Assembly (NCBI GenBank): GCA_013387265.2 | Contig: JABFTP020000021.1 | Location: forward strand, 2,230,001-2,294,000 | Source of the DNA: Cryptolaemus montrouzieri | Lineage: Eukaryota > Arthropoda > Insecta > Coleoptera > Coccinellidae | DNA: 64,000 nucleotides | Direction of reading: 5' to 3' | In this document: in pieces, positions 1 through 12,559 of the stretch | How positions within the stretch are numbered: the stretch's first letter is position 1 | Layout: every line of letters begins with the position of its first letter | The notes under the pieces: model-generated | The model's database searches: none | What the model was told of the DNA's origin: nothing | The model's input: the letters and a program-made list of their open reading frames with translations, nothing else | Program-made: the position numbers and the translations under genes

Positions 1-109
1 CCCGAATATTGCTATAGTTTGGGGTGACTTTAGAATGAATTCAATGTACCAATTGATTACACTGTACTACTCATACCCACGTCTTTTTGATAAATTTTTC
101 GATAAATTC

Positions 110-275
110 GATTCACCGTAAGCCTTGTGTAGCACTTTCAGCGATTTGGCACATCAAATTCTATCTGTGATACAAAATTTGGGACAAATTCTTCGTTCGA
201 TATGTGAAAATCGCAAAACACACTTGTGTGAACTGACAAAATCGAGCACTGAACAAACTAAACTGCAGATTACAT
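110..275 (-). mobile_element. mariner 5' end / transposase N-terminus remnant
   Basis: Read on the minus strand this is the start of a mariner element. A short leader containing CAGTGCTCGATTTTGTCAGT precedes a decayed N-terminal helix-turn-helix coding region that aligns to the starts of the copies at 28685-28915 (-) and 41670-41830 (+). The catalytic part is absent. It is a dead fragment; the family assignment rests on that internal similarity and on the mariner motifs of the longer copy at 41690. Confidence 0.55.
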
Positions 276-779
276 CGTTATAGAAAACAGTTGTGCCAAT
301 TTAATACCAACAAAAATTTTGACGATCGTTTCGAGCAGATTTTGCAAATAATCAAAATCTGAATAAATTGAATTTCTTCGCTATGAAGATCGGACCCTGT
401 TCGATTAACATATGAATTTATTTTCGTTGGTAAAACTTCTGAAATATAATCAATTTGTGGATCACTGCATGACGGACTAACGAGATCAAGAACTTCTTTA
501 TGTCATTAGGTTTAACCTGAAGTATCAGTTTATTAAACCAAAAAATAAATAAATATTCAACAGGCAGCGACTCATAAAAACTAACTGCAAATTTTAGACT
601 TAGCAATTTTTCCTATTTCCAGTCGGACCCGACGTCCTTGACACAATTTTTAACCTCAACTTAGACTTAATCTGCTGGGAAAAAATCAAATAGAATTGGA
701 GTTTCAGAATTTCAGAAATAATTTTTTCAAGGCAAAATTTAACGATTATTATCTCGTGGACTTCGTTGATGAGCACATC
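276..779. other. no recognised gene
   Basis: AT-rich sequence with only short chance ORFs. I see no domain, repeat boundary or RNA gene. Confidence 0.4.
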
Positions 780-1430
780 TGTAGAATTTGGATTTTTTAA
801 TTTGCCAATATATTTACTTTTGGTATAATTATGCTTCTTCCAAAATTCAAATTTATTATTATGAATATATTCTCCTTCAATAATGATACAACAACAATTC
901 TGGAACTAGTCACGAAAATAGCGGTTGTGACCCACGCTTTCTTATTAGAACGCCAAAAAAGGGTCGTTCTTGTTTTGATTTTTTGAAGCATGAGAATTTA
1001 ACGATCTGCAAGCATCGGTGGTTCAACGACACAATGTCCAGATGCATTTGAATATAGCAGCCTTTGTTGCCTTAAATTCAGACGCAGACTTTTCGCTTTT
1101 CGAAATGAATGCTTTGTCTGGCCTTCTCTTCTAAAACAGTGCATTTAATACTTGCTCAGGTTTATATCTTCCATTAGTTACTAGGTTTTCAAATTCATAT
1201 GGATATCTTTCTGCTACAACAACCGATGCTGGAAATCCTCCACAACCACAACTACCACAAGTTTCTTTAAAATGTGCGTAAAGACGCTTTTCCTTCTCCC
1301 GGATAAATTGACCACTCAGGGGCACTCTTTTTTGGTTGCGGTCTTCGATCCATAAGGACAACGCTGCTACCAGTTTTGCTATTGCTGGATCACGACAATT
1401 TTCTCTGACAGTGAAATTGAAGCTGCAGAT
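780..1430 (-). pseudogene. pogo/Tigger-type DDE1 transposase remnant
   Basis: The minus strand holds, in order, a CENP-B-type DNA-binding helix (SLWIEDRNQKRVPLS, about 1360-1310), the linker NGRYKPEQVLNALF (about 1170-1130) where Tigger proteins read NADETGLFW, then SEKSASEFKATK, and finally FWRSNKKAWVTTAIF (about 970-900), a block conserved upstream of the second catalytic aspartate. The parts lie in different frames with stops between them. The first catalytic motif is damaged: after NAL the frame reads F and a stop instead of DETGLFW. Tigger transposases cut and paste at TA sites. This copy is non-functional and lacks recognisable ends. Confidence 0.75.
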
Positions 1431-2215
1431 GACCTTATTTTACTTCGAATTTTTTTATCGAACAGTTGATTAGTTAACCTTGAATGGGAGTGATACGGAT
1501 GCAAACGTCTGTCCAATGCTTAAACGATCAAGCAATTTTATTTTTAATGCAAGCGGTAATACTGATTTTTTTCGTATCGAAACTAGTTCCTAAATATTTT
1601 AGGCTGTAATTTAAATTAAGAAGACAACGGTTGAGACGTATCACTCGATTACAGTTTTTGTAATGAATGGGAAAAATGAAACAATAAAAACGCAAAGCGG
1701 CTTTCAACAAAGGACGGAACAATTAATAATTGGCATTTAACAATATACTTTATACATTGAGTAATAAGGTTGCTTTACTTGAACAATTTGTTTACATTCT
1801 CAAAAAACACCGATCGCGGCGAAGGCGGTTTATGTCAAAGGAATAGCTGAACCAATGCAGCAGCGATATCATTTAAGAACACACTATAGGCGTAATAGCA
1901 TAGTAATAAGGTCTATTTTACTTCTTTATTTTAAATGCACACACCACAAAAATTGTTGCATCATCTGGTAATCTGAATTCCACAATCGATTAATCAGCTC
2001 GATCGCAGTTTCTTTGTCAACATATGTTTTCGGACATAGAAGGGGAAAAAATCTTATCTATGTAGTAACATTTGTTTCCATATGATCGCAAACACGTCTG
2101 AAACAAGAATGAGTTTATTTGACTATCAGTATTTATTCAATTTCTCTTCAGTTTTCACGCCAAATTAATGCAAGTTTTCACTATTTCTATAGCAATTAAT
2201 CGGTACCACGAAACA
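1431..2215. other. no recognised gene
   Basis: AT-rich sequence with a 64-codon minus-strand ORF at 1528-1722 that resembles nothing I know. No repeat or RNA signal seen. Confidence 0.35.
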
Positions 2216-2221
2216 GGGAAA

Positions 2222-2905
2222 TATGGAAGGACTGGACAGGGAAGAAATCGGAAAACAACACCAGTTGATGATCGTTGACTTCATTTAACTGCACTAAGAG
2301 CTCGGCACTGTCCGTCTAGAATGCTACAAAATGAAATTGCACTTTCCCGAAATGTGCATATTTTATTGCAAACTGTTAGGAGAAGACGATATCAGACCAA
2401 GGGTGGCTTCTACCGGCCCGCGACTCACCAGAGAGCATCGAGTTGCGAGACTTCAGTTTGCGAGGGAACATGCAAATTCGGGTATTCCAGAATGGTCGAA
2501 TGTTCTCTTTTCCGACGAGTCCAGGATCTGTCTAGTATCAAATGATAGACACATGCCTGTAAACTGGCGACCTGGGGAACGGTATCAGCAATGCAATATT
2601 CGGCAAACCGAAAACTTCGGAGGGGCTCAGTAATGATGAGGCTAGGCATTTCTTTCCATGGTCGAACTGAGTTAGTCCTAGTGAATAATGGAAGAATGAC
2701 AGCGGCCAGATACATCGCAGATATCCTTGAACCCCATGTTGTACCCTTTGTCCCATTGATTGGCGAAAACTTCATTTACATGCATGATAATGCTCGGCCT
2801 CATGCAGCTTGAGTAGTTACATAATTTCTGCAAAATGCCGAAATTGATATTTTAACATGGCCAGCCAGAAGTCCAGACTTAAATCATATTTATAATCATA
2901 AACTC
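2222..2905 (+). pseudogene. Tc1-family transposase remnant
   Basis: The helix-turn-helix region is decayed (about 2222-2400). The DDE core follows: LTREHRVARLQFAREH and WSNVLFSDESRICL (first catalytic D, about 2490-2535), then GGSVMMRLGISFHGRTEL, FIYMHDNARPHAA (second D, about 2775-2810) and finally WPARSPDLNHI, which leads to the third acidic residue (about 2860-2895). Each block lies in a different frame and stops interrupt the protein, for example after NARPHAA. The order and spacing match Tc1 transposases of about 340 aa that insert at TA. It is a fossil; no terminal inverted repeats (TIRs) were identified with confidence. Confidence 0.85.
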
Positions 2906-3305
2906 ATCTCTTTTGAATGATATCTTTTCATTTTACACTTCTGAAAGTTACCAAGCGACTCTTGAATGACCAACCTAAAAGTTTATATAGTATTGTCGTA
3001 AAAGTAGGATGATGCGACAATTTTTGTGGGGAGTGTATATGTATGTACCGTTGTAACCGATTAGATCCGCGAATGAAGGAATCTTTAGCCGCGAATAGTA
3101 GCATTTTTTTTTTATCGCGAATGTAGGAAGCGCGAATAAGAAGCTTTTACTGTATTATATTCCTTTGAGAATGTTTTTTATTATGCCGAAAACTCCTCAG
3201 CTTACCCTCGTAAACCAGGAAGAAGTACAAGCTTCAAATTAGTTGATATTTGAGTATTTCGACTTTCTTTCACTCCAAGAATACTCAATACATATGCAGT
3301 GTGAC
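2906..3305. other. no recognised gene
   Basis: Non-coding AT-rich spacer between the Tc1 and mariner fossils. The part near 2995-3045 may hold the Tc1 3' end, but no matching inverted repeat was found. Confidence 0.3.
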
Positions 3306-3309
3306 AAAA

Positions 3310-4400
3310 AAGGATCCGGAAATTCGAAACAAAACGCAAAAATCTTAATCTACTTCAATATTTATAGAATCTCCCTCAAAATATGCTCCTTTTGAAGCGA
3401 TACACATGTGCCAACGTTTTGACCAGTCATCAAAACATTTTTTATAGGCGCTTTCAGGGATGGACTTTTATGACGTCTATGGAATCAAGTCTGGTTCCCC
3501 GGAGCGGCAATTTCAGTCTGGAGAAAAGAAAAAAGTCACACGGAGCTAGATCAGGCGAATAAGGCGGCTGCTCGATGGTATTTATCGAGTGTTTTGTATT
3601 AAAGTCGTTAATAACCGTGGCTCAATGAGATGGAGTGTTATCGTCATGCAAAATCCACGAATTGTTTTGCCACAAAGCAGGCCGTTCAAGGCGAATATTT
3701 TCACGCGAACGTCTCAAAAAGGTTAAATGGAAGTCCTTATTGGCCGTTTTGACCTTGCGGAACGAATTCATGATGAACCACATCACGAGTATCGAAGAAA
3801 ACAATCTGCATCGTCTTGATTTTCGAACGCCTTTGGCGAGGTTTTTTCGGTTTTGGCTCATTTTTCCCACAAATTCCGAGGATTGTTGGATCGTTAGTGT
3901 GTCGTATTCATAGACCAAGTCTCGTCACCAGTTATGATACGTCCCATGCACGTGGGATCAGAATTCGCACGATCCACCATGTCTGCAGCTACCTGCATGC
4001 GGTACTGTTTTTGTAGAAAATTCAGCTCTGCCGGAACGAGCCGAGCTGCGAAGCGCCGCATGCCCAATTGGTTCACCAAAATCAAACGGGCGGTTTAACG
4101 AGAGCAGTTGAGATCACGAGCTATCTCTCTAACACTGGCATGACGATTTTCGATCACCATTTCGTTGAATTTTCGGACGTTATCGTTGGTTGATGGGCAA
4201 ATCTTCGGCGATTTCCTGACTGTCTTTAAAGGCATTTCGATAAAATAGTCTCCATAAGCCTTTTCCAGCATTCGTAATTTCGGAATTTCGTTCAAAACAC
4301 AATTTGAGACAAAATTTTTGTTCAATATTTTTTTCCATTGTGAAATTCGCAGAGTATCGCTGAGGTCGACTGGTTTCAACAGCAGTCGTAAACAAACTAG
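3310..4400 (-). pseudogene. mariner transposase pseudogene
   Basis: Minus-strand reading gives a near-complete but frameshifted mariner transposase. The N-terminus, MEKNIEQKFCLKLCFERNSE in one frame (about 4340), is followed by VREIARDLNCSR (helix-turn-helix, about 4130-4100) and MGRIITGDETW (first catalytic D, about 3940). SWILHDDNTPSH comes next (second D, about 3650-3620), and the C-terminal WSKRWHMCIASKGAYFEGD lies at about 3420-3370. The YFEGD C-terminus and the DETW, HDDN signatures are typical of mariner D,D34D proteins of about 345 aa. Several frameshifts and stops make it inactive. Confidence 0.85.
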
Positions 4401-5130
4401 TTGACAGGGGACAATCTTACCAATATACAGAAACTTAAATTGCTCAAAAATAGTCAACGGGGGCGATTTAAATGAGTTACAGAAGTAATTCATCGACGAT
4501 TCAAGTCCCATTACCAGAGATCTTGCCGTATAAAGAAACTGGATCGTTATTAAGCCCTACAAGGTGTATAAAGCTAATACCCTTTTTACTTGTACGTTCT
4601 TGGAGATTAACCGTAATTAGTTACGCAAAAAACCGTAACAATCGCAATTTTAATCGGATTAACGTGAGTGTCCGCCGATCTGCCCGGCAAACATTATAAT
4701 AAACTTGACGTGGCCTTATGATATTTATGACCGTCCCTGTATAATCATTCCGGTCGAGCGGATGAAATACTGGGAACGATGACGACGAAAGACAGCGTAA
4801 CGTTTTCACATTAACTATTGTACTAATTGATGAGGTAGGGCCTCTGAGGCGTTCGTATACTCAACGTCTTCACGGTTATCTTTGAAAAGTGAAAACGATC
4901 GTTACACGTAATCGATTCCCAAAAACCACTGTCAAGATTTCTCATTCATATTTCTATAGTCGATTTTTAGGTGACAAGATGGCCATAGGCGTGCCATTAA
5001 TTATATTATTCTTACATATTATAATCTGGAGTACCTGGGTATAATATTGGAAATTCAGGTGGGTTTCGTTTCTATTTTTCTCAAAAACTCATGAGAACTT
5101 ACTTGAAAAGCCATTAACTGATACGGAAAC
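4401..5130. other. no recognised gene
   Basis: The part adjacent to the mariner (to about 4510) may be its 5' end. The rest is AT-rich DNA with chance ORFs and no recognisable family. Confidence 0.3.
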
Positions 5131-5139
5131 TGTTTCATC

Positions 5140-5930
5140 TTACACAATAATCTGTATATAAAATCATTATAGATGTGAATTTGATGAGTTATTCCTATCA
5201 TGAATGATTTACAATGAACAAAGCAGTTTTGATTACTCAGTGGTACACAGGTACCACCGCCCGCTAGGTGTGTGGAGACAAATATCCACTCCGTCAGGAA
5301 AGGACAATGTATAATAATAACGCATATAGGTTGTGTTACCGGTTTTGTGGAAGGAGGTTTTATTATCATATCAGTGAAAGTACTGGAGACTATCATGATA
5401 ACTTGAATACGAATCGAAGAATATTTTCAACAGTTGTGGGATTTGATTCCACTAGTATTCGTTATAGTAATGGATATCTCAAACTATAATTCGCGACAGA
5501 TTTAATCAACGTCAACATCTTCACGACGTTAACCTGACATTATCAGATGGCTGAAGGATAAAAATATTTCTTTTGGACAAAATATAATAAGAAAAAAGAA
5601 TTATTATCAATTGTAAATTTACATAAAAATCATACAAAAATTATAAGATTGATGAAATGGCAAAACACCGGGAAGTTCGTATACTCCGCCTTCCACCTCA
5701 ACACTGCGAATTGAATCCGATTGAACTAATATGGGCACAGGTAAATGGTGAAGTTAGAGATAAAAGATTTTGAAATAAAAGACGTCGATCTTCATCAGTG
5801 CAATCAGAAGTTTTACATCCCAAAACTGGAAAAATTGTATAGACCATGTCATTGAAGAAGAAAATAAAATGTTGGAACTGGATCGTATGGATGCCATGAG
5901 AGATCCAGCTTAAAATATTGTTACAGTTCG
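5140..5930 (+). pseudogene. IS630/Tc1-like DDE endonuclease (DDE_3) remnant
   Basis: Fragments of one insect transposase family follow each other in changing frames: GQCIIITHIGCVTGFVEGG (about 5305-5360), STGDYHDNLNT (about 5380-5410), IIRWLKDKNISFGQNIIRKE (about 5540-5600), ILRLPPQHCELNPIELIWAQ (about 5675-5735) carrying the NPIELIW motif that precedes the last catalytic acidic residue, and a C-terminal tail with H-V-I-E-E-E-N near 5850. The tail is also present, inverted, at 49560-49775. Stops and frameshifts are frequent. The family moves by cut and paste; this copy is dead. Confidence 0.75.
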
Positions 5931-5940
5931 ATTTTTCACA

Positions 5941-8080
5941 GTCACAGTCCTTTTAATTTGAGCAGAAATATAGCCCATGTTTCTAAAGTAATTTTTCAGT
6001 TTTCTAAAGTCTCAACAATTTATTCAGGTATAATACAGTGAAAGTCAATCCTTGCAGTTTGGTATACACATCTTCAATAATTTCATTCACATATAACTGA
6101 TCATTCCAAAGTAACTTCAATGCACAACATAGTCATTCTGGTCCATAGCTCTTTCAAAATTAATTTTCTCATTCACTGCACCCAAAACAAATAAAATCAA
6201 GTGACTAATCAAGAGTAAAACCTTTTGTGATAATTCTTACCTTTCTTTCACTTCATTCTATTCGAAAATAAAAGTCTTTCAGACAGTTTTTCGGAATACC
6301 TGTTGAATCGGCATTAAAAATATTCAGGACAATAAAGTAAGGTTATTTGAGTTCTTTGTGGTGACAATTCGTTCACCAGTAGTTCTAGGTTGTTTTTCTC
6401 GGCTCTCTTCAACTAACTGACATAGGAAATACGAAGTAACGTGCCGAAGTTTCCAGCGGTCACATGAATAATTTTCCTTGCTTAGCCGAGGCTCCTGGTG
6501 TCCTTGAACAAAAAAATACTGAATTTGAAAGTGTCCCTAAAGAAGGCATAAACTTCCGAAGACCAGATAACTTGTAATCCTTTTGGTGGCAGTTATCATT
6601 GCATGGTCTAGGAGAGTGGTTCGGAATCCACTATAAACTAGGTCCAGCTGTGTAAATGGGCTAAGTTCCCGAGCACATTGCTAAAAGATGCAAGCAAGCA
6701 ATAATTGTCCAACCTAGTTCGAGAATTAATTCAATTCAGTTTCGTTAAATACCCATAGACACTTCTCAAGTATTCACTAAATTCAAAATTAACTCACATT
6801 TTTTTGGCACCACTTTCATACTTTTGGCTCCATTGATTTCAGTACTAGGCCCATTAAATTTTTTCAGAATTCCGTTGAGCTGTTTGCTTTTGACGTTTGA
6901 TTGAGGTTGAAAGTTCGTCATTCGTGCATCTGGTCGAATTCGAATAAGGTTTTCTATGAACGTTGAAATCTATATATTCCTTGGGAAATTAGAACGTCCT
7001 CTTCCATTTTAACCATCTTGTGAAGCTTACAGCTCTTGTTCCGTTAAGTACCTGGTAGCAGCAGCCCGAATGAAAAGTTCGATAGTTGTGAAATATTTCT
7101 TTGGTCTAACAAACAATTTAGGCTGTAAGGCGACGTTAATTTAAATCTGCTTGTCAGGGTAGCCTATGTTACAGAGTACAGAGAATTGTGAATTTTGAAA
7201 CACGATGTTGAAGGAACTAATACCAGGGATCTTGGAATCAATTATTTTCTGAGCACCACTTGAATCTGTCCACCTTTGGAAGCCCTTGTAAACTCTGGAA
7301 CTGGAGAAACCGATCACATAAAACTTTGAGACCCTTTTGTCTCCTCACCTTTCACCCACCCTCAGCAGCAATAGTTAAAGCAATAGAACCGATTCACCTG
7401 TAACCTATCGACCTGGCCTGCAGCACTTGCTAACTCTACCGTCAACTTAGTGACATACGTTCTGGACCATCTTTACCTGAAGACTTTCATGTCAAGATGA
7501 GTACCTCGGTCATTTCAATTGTTTCCATTTTCCGCTGAGTTTCAATTCTATTCAGCTCAGAAGTAATTTCTCAACCATCAGAGAATTAATTGTTCCTTAG
7601 AATTTCAGAAGTAAGCTAGTTTTTTTTTTCTCAAGAGTTTAGTAAAGAATTTTAACGTTGTATGGAAAGAGACTTGATCTCTAGAGGGCGTTCTCAGCTA
7701 TAACTCTGATATAGATTTTGAATTGTTTTTCCTGTTTGAAGAACGTCTTTCACCAATTGTTGTATTTTAATTTATTTATTCATTTGTGTCGCTTGATCGT
7801 TGTATAGTTAGATTAGTCAATTTTGAGTATGTAGGTGCCAACTTGTCAAACGTCATATTGTATTCAATATTTCGCTTCACTTCAAATTCAGTTAATTTTA
7901 TTTATTATTTATTGTATTAAATTTTGCCAGTTGAATTGTGGCTGTCGAGTAAATGTTAGCTTGAATAAATTTGGTAGTTTCATATGATGAGTTTGAGTTG
8001 ACAGGCCTTGATCTAGAAGCTAACCCTTTTGGAGACAGAAAATCCCAACCTGAGTAATTGAACATTTTGAGTACCTCTTT
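5941..8080. other. 2.1 kb without a recognised gene
   Basis: No ORF over 68 codons and no domain recognised on either strand. A weak B-box-like string near 6620-6640 hints at an old tRNA-derived SINE, but no A box or tail supports it. Confidence 0.35.
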
Positions 8081-8084
8081 TCTG

Positions 8085-8765
8085 TAGTGTGACTGATACC
8101 GCAAACTGTGAGAAATCGACTACACGAAGGTCAATTCCACTCCAGACGTCCTTTAAGAGTTCCACAACTGACCCATGGAAATCGCACTGCTCGTTAGCTT
8201 GGTGCCAAGAACACTTAAACTGGGATCACGAGAGGTGGGCCACAGTTCTCTTTAGTGATGAATCTAGATTTAGTTATTATCCCGATTCGGGAAAAATTCG
8301 AATATGGAGGGAACCTGGAAAGCAAAACCGTCTCCAGCATGCTCGAGAAGTTGTTAGACAGGGAGGCGGATCAGTGATGTTTTGGGGAGGTATACGCCTT
8401 GGTGGAAGAACTGACCTCGTTTTCATACAGAACAACCTCACGGGAAATTCTTACGCAAATTAGATAGTTTCACCTGTAGTGGTACCGTATCTCCAAACAA
8501 TGGGTCAAAATCCACTCTTCCAACAAGATAATGCCCCTCCTCATGATATCGATCTTCTACCGTGGCCATCCTGCTCCCCAGATCTGAATCCTAACGAGCA
8601 TGTGTGAGCCACCCTAAAAAGAAATCTTCTGTGACAAAACGTCTTCCATCAAGAACAGGAGCTTCGATAAGCAATTCAGGGGGCTAGGAATGACTTAGGC
8701 CAAAATGTAATAGACAATTTAATATTGAGCATGCCGCGACGATGCCAAAGTGTCATTAATAACTG
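8085..8765 (+). pseudogene. Tc1-family transposase remnant
   Basis: An open segment encodes WDHERWATVLFSDESRFSYY (first catalytic D) and GGGSVMFWGGIRLGGRTDLV, then hits a stop at 8461. Beyond it the same protein continues as LFQQDNAPPHD (second D, about 8517-8550), LPWPSCSPDLNPNEHV (third acidic residue, about 8557-8604) and SMPRRCQSVI (about 8730). The arrangement is that of Tc1 transposases, but the N-terminal DNA-binding domains are missing and there are several in-frame stops. It is distinct from the 2.2-kb and 13-kb Tc1 copies in residues around the first D. Confidence 0.85.
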
Positions 8766-9059
8766 AGGTGGACCTTCTGGGTACTGAAAAATATAAGTGC
8801 TTCCATATCGTTTCGAAAATATTAGTTCAGGATTTTCTTTTGTGTCTTACCAAATTTCGTCATTTTTAAATTTCAAATTTTTTTTATAATAGGTGCTTTG
8901 GAGAAGTCAAATATTATTTTGTTTTCTTGAGAATATATTATATACAATACATCCTAACAAAACCGAAAGATTTCTATAAATTCGAATCATCAAATTCATA
9001 TTTTAAAGATATTGGTAAGTGTTCCTAGACTTTTTGAGGTGTTTATATACTTCCATGGG

Positions 9060-9570
9060 TCTATACAATATAAAATAAATGAGCATTTTCTTAATTTATT
9101 AAGATTTTTGAGTTATACGAAATATCTTAAACATTATTTAATTATTATATATTTTAATATGTAGAATTAAACGTAAGTTGACTATGCGTTAAATTTATGA
9201 AATAATTATTTTTGGTAAACATAACTATCTAGATATTCATATTAAATTATTATCGTTTTTAAATACATTAGTATTCAATTCATTCATTTTTATTTTCGAA
9301 GAGAACCCTGAGACACATTCGTCTACGTCACTGACTACAAATTCAGACGTCTAAGGTGAACATTTTATTTAAAACAAGGACAGCAATATTCGCAATCTAC
9401 AAAGAAGACAGAGAAGATCATAGTCAGGTAATAGGGTTCTTCTTGGAGATTTGTACGAGGGTTTCTATCAAAAATGCGGCAATAACTAGGTGCCTGTTCC
9501 AAGACAAAATCATAGAAATTACAGTTATTTTTTAATTTGCCCACGTATCTCATTTCTAAGGGATTTGTTT
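9060..9570 (-). repeat. dispersed repeat shared with 49080-49400 and 45355-45475
   Basis: The minus strand from 9390 down to 9060 aligns closely with the plus strand at 49080-49400; shared landmarks are TTCGAAGAAAATAA-like, ATATCTAGATAGTTA and CCAAAAATAATTATTTCAT strings. The upstream part (9365-9553, minus) encodes FYDFVLEQAPSYCRIFDRNP, which reappears as FYDFVLKQAPIYCRIFDRNR at about 45370-45460 (+). The repeat is probably the end of an unnamed transposon; at 49 kb it abuts an IS630-like transposase tail. Confidence 0.65.
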
Positions 9571-10395
9571 ACAATGAGCTTTTATTACTTTATGTCCTTA
9601 CCAAATAGACTCTAGACGAAATTGACCTGTCATAATATTTATTCTTCATATTATAACACAATTGAGGATTTTGTTGGGACTAGTAGCAAACCCAGATTTA
9701 AATTCCAGTTGCGAGAACCCTTTGTTCATACCTCATTAATTAAAACTTTCAAGATACCCCCTACGGATGCTTCGAGTTTCCGACACATTTTCAAGCCAAT
9801 ATAAATCTCAAGATCGCCCCTTAATAGCGTTTCGAGGATCCTACTTCAAAGTCACAATGCCCCTTCTATTTTCAACAACCATTAACAACAAAAGATATCG
9901 ACGAACGTACAAGTACAGTGCAACCCTCGAACAGTTCGAACAAAGACGGCCTCGCCGACAGGCACCTACGCCTTGCACCTGGCAGTTAATATAATGCGCG
10001 GAGATTCCTGAAAGTTTCCTAGAAAATCGAAGAATTTAAAATAATATTGCGGCGTTTGTTACAACACGCTACCGGAAAATGAGGTTAGATAGGAATGGGG
10101 AAGCCGAGTTCGATCGAGGGGAGAACGATGCGCTTTGGGGTTTACAGTGTTTCAATTATAACGAACTTCTACTCACGTTTTCACTCTTATGCTACTCATA
10201 CCGGGTGGGGCAACTAAAACGAAAAAGACTCAATAACTGCTAAACTATTCGTTTCTCTACAAAAAACAGATACAGGTCAATTTTTGTGTGAAGGGGGACA
10301 CCTTTTAACACATGGTGATTTTTTTTTAAATAGAGAAGATAGGTCGAGTGATATCTCATTGGAAAGCTCTTTTGATTCTCAACAAATAATAATTT
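9571..10395. other. no recognised gene
   Basis: Moderately GC-rich in places (9880-10130) but no domain or splice structure that I can defend. Confidence 0.3.
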
Positions 10396-10400
10396 GAGTT

Positions 10401-10751
10401 GGACCGATACGGCGAACCCGCTACCAGACTTCGAGAAAGATACGAACAATAACAAACAGATGTGAGAACGTTGAAAATTCCAACATTTGATCTACGGATT
10501 TTTGAATAATTTTTCTTGTCTCAAGTTTACATATGTAGACTCCTCGCGACGGAAGGTTTTATCTCGGAAACAGAGGACCAGAGCACTATTTCAGCGGGAA
10601 TATTTCGCTCGTTTTATACGTTTTATAATGATGTGATTCACGGAACGGCGAAAGATGTCCCCCAAATGTTGAAATTTTTAACGTTGTCACATCTGTTTGT
10701 TACTGTTCGTATCTTTCTCGAAGTCCGGTAGCGGGTTCGCCGTGTCGGTCC
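10401..10751. repeat. imperfect inverted repeat, 89-bp arms
   Basis: The left arm 10401-10489 and right arm 10663-10751 are reverse complements at roughly 90% identity. Both contain GGCGAACCCGCTACC and CTTCGAGAAAGATACGAACA. The loop is about 173 bp. The structure resembles a MITE or a foldback element, and it is followed by a (TA)n tract. Confidence 0.7.
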
Positions 10752-10821
10752 ATAGAGGGCGACTCTCGTACGTATGTACGAGGTGCGTCCTCTCTGGAAT
10801 CGATAGGGTACCCTGATGTGG

Positions 10822-10899
<78 letters not shown>
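10822..10899. repeat. (TA)n microsatellite
   Basis: About 78 bp of almost pure TA dinucleotides. A YIYIYI-type ORF across it is an artefact. Confidence 0.97.
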
Positions 10900-10904
<5 letters not shown>

Positions 10905-10934
10905 CTATAATCTTTTGTGTCAGAAAACACAAGT

Positions 10935-11559
10935 CTGAGCTCAGGAAATGTTACAGGGGAACCATACTATCTTGCGTATAATTCAATAAACAAGTGAAAA
11001 AACTGTGGGATAATTCGCTACTCTGTCGCTATTGCTCTAGCAATAGATTGTCTGTTTATATTGTGTTAGTGTCGTGTGTACATAAAGAGTTCCAAAGATT
11101 TTTCTGTTTAGCAGTTTCATTCTCTCATTCTCATTTTGCACTCCATGATTTCCAGACGAAGACAACGGTGAAAGGAAGGGGGTTTGGGACAGGAATGTGT
11201 AACAATGGAAAAAGAAAACCAGCAGAAAAAGATTTCAACAATCATACCTGACTCTTATATGTCTAAACTCACTTGAATCTAAGAACAGATTTTACATAGC
11301 AAGCAAGGCCATAAAAAGGACTAAGGAGATAATCAAAAAGTACATAACCTGCGATATCTGGAACATAATCACTTCCTTGTTCTTGCTTGCCAATTTTGAA
11401 GTATAATCGCAAAATCCCTTCAATATTCAAACTCAACAAAACAATTCCTTCTCTGTTTGACCGAGAGAGCCCCGATGGCTAGGTTCGATCTTCTAAGTGA
11501 TGCCGATTAGATCTATAGATGTTCTAGAATCATTATGAACTCAATAATTTGGGTTGACA
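10935..11559 (-). pseudogene. LINE 5' fragment with apurinic-type endonuclease traces
   Basis: This block matches 49778-50427 over its whole length at high identity, in the same orientation. In the better copy the minus strand encodes KNREVIIFQETHTATEEHL and IAGYVLF, the QETH motif of LINE APE-type endonucleases. The present copy lost about 52 bp inside that motif (near 11360). No reverse transcriptase is attached. It is therefore a dead endonuclease-region fragment; the clade is unknown. Confidence 0.5.
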
Positions 11560-12555
11560 ATTCAAATTAAAAATTTGCGTTTAAAAAAAATTAAACAAAT
11601 GACAAATAAAAAAAACATAAATCCGAAGCATATCTGACCCAACTACCATTCTCCGATGCACTATTTTCGTATTCAACTGCAATTCGTATTTGCTAAATTT
11701 TTTTCCACAGTGACTGAGACAGATTCGATCACGGACCAAATGGATGATTCTACATGTATCGCTTTTTCGAAATGTACAACACGTGAAGAGGATGAAAATG
11801 AAGGTTCAACTTAGGACACTGTTCTACAATTTTTTCCAGGCAAAGTTTATATGTTGTCATCTGCTTAGTTTCGTATTGAAACGTGCCGTCCCGTAAATCA
11901 CTTTAGATTTGCACAAAAAATGATGAATTTAGCATTTTCATCGTTCATCTAACCTCACCTCTGCTACTCAGTGGATTCAATTCGCTAAGCACTTTTTACA
12001 CTCGTTCAACTGAAATTGGAATTGCCGGCAGCAATTTACGGCGGGCATGATACAAAGTTCTTTTGATTCAATTCACATCATCATATTTTAAATTTTCGTT
12101 TTTACTTTAACGAAACTGTGATTTTTTTCAAGGTGTCTCGCTAATATCCTTAACGGCTTTCCGCTTCACGATAGCACTCACTTCTTAACATTGCAATTCA
12201 TTGGCACTAACCGCGTCGTGATCAAAATTTTGCCTACTCAAAATGCGATCTGAATCATCACTGAAAATATGTAGTAAGTATCTTCTTAAGACTTCGCCAC
12301 TCTACTTCTCCTGAAGTTCTATTTATTACTATTGCACTCAAAGTAAAACATTACCACGTTGACTCACAATTTCCAAAACTGGATACATATTCAGATTTTC
12401 AACTTATTTTCGCAGCAATAACTAACGAAAATAAAGTTAATGTATCTGCTTCTGTTATGAAAGAGTTTATTGGCTCAATACCTACAATATCATCCCTAAT
12501 TGATCTTAAATGCGAGCAATAAGAGTCGGGTGGAGTTGGGGTGTAAGATTCTAAG
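11560..12555. other. no recognised gene
   Basis: AT-rich sequence. Around 11880-12160 it has faint similarity to mariner 5' regions (GATTTGCACAAAAAATGATG), too weak to call. Confidence 0.3.
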
Positions 12556-12559
12556 AAGG

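Noticed and set aside
6610..6645. tRNA- or SINE-like B box (GGTTCGGAATCC)
   Set aside because: An extra base breaks the GTTCGAATC consensus, and there is no A box, cloverleaf or tail.
10700..10930. 76-aa minus ORF with a long Ile-Tyr repeat
   Set aside because: It is only the translation of the (TA)n microsatellite.
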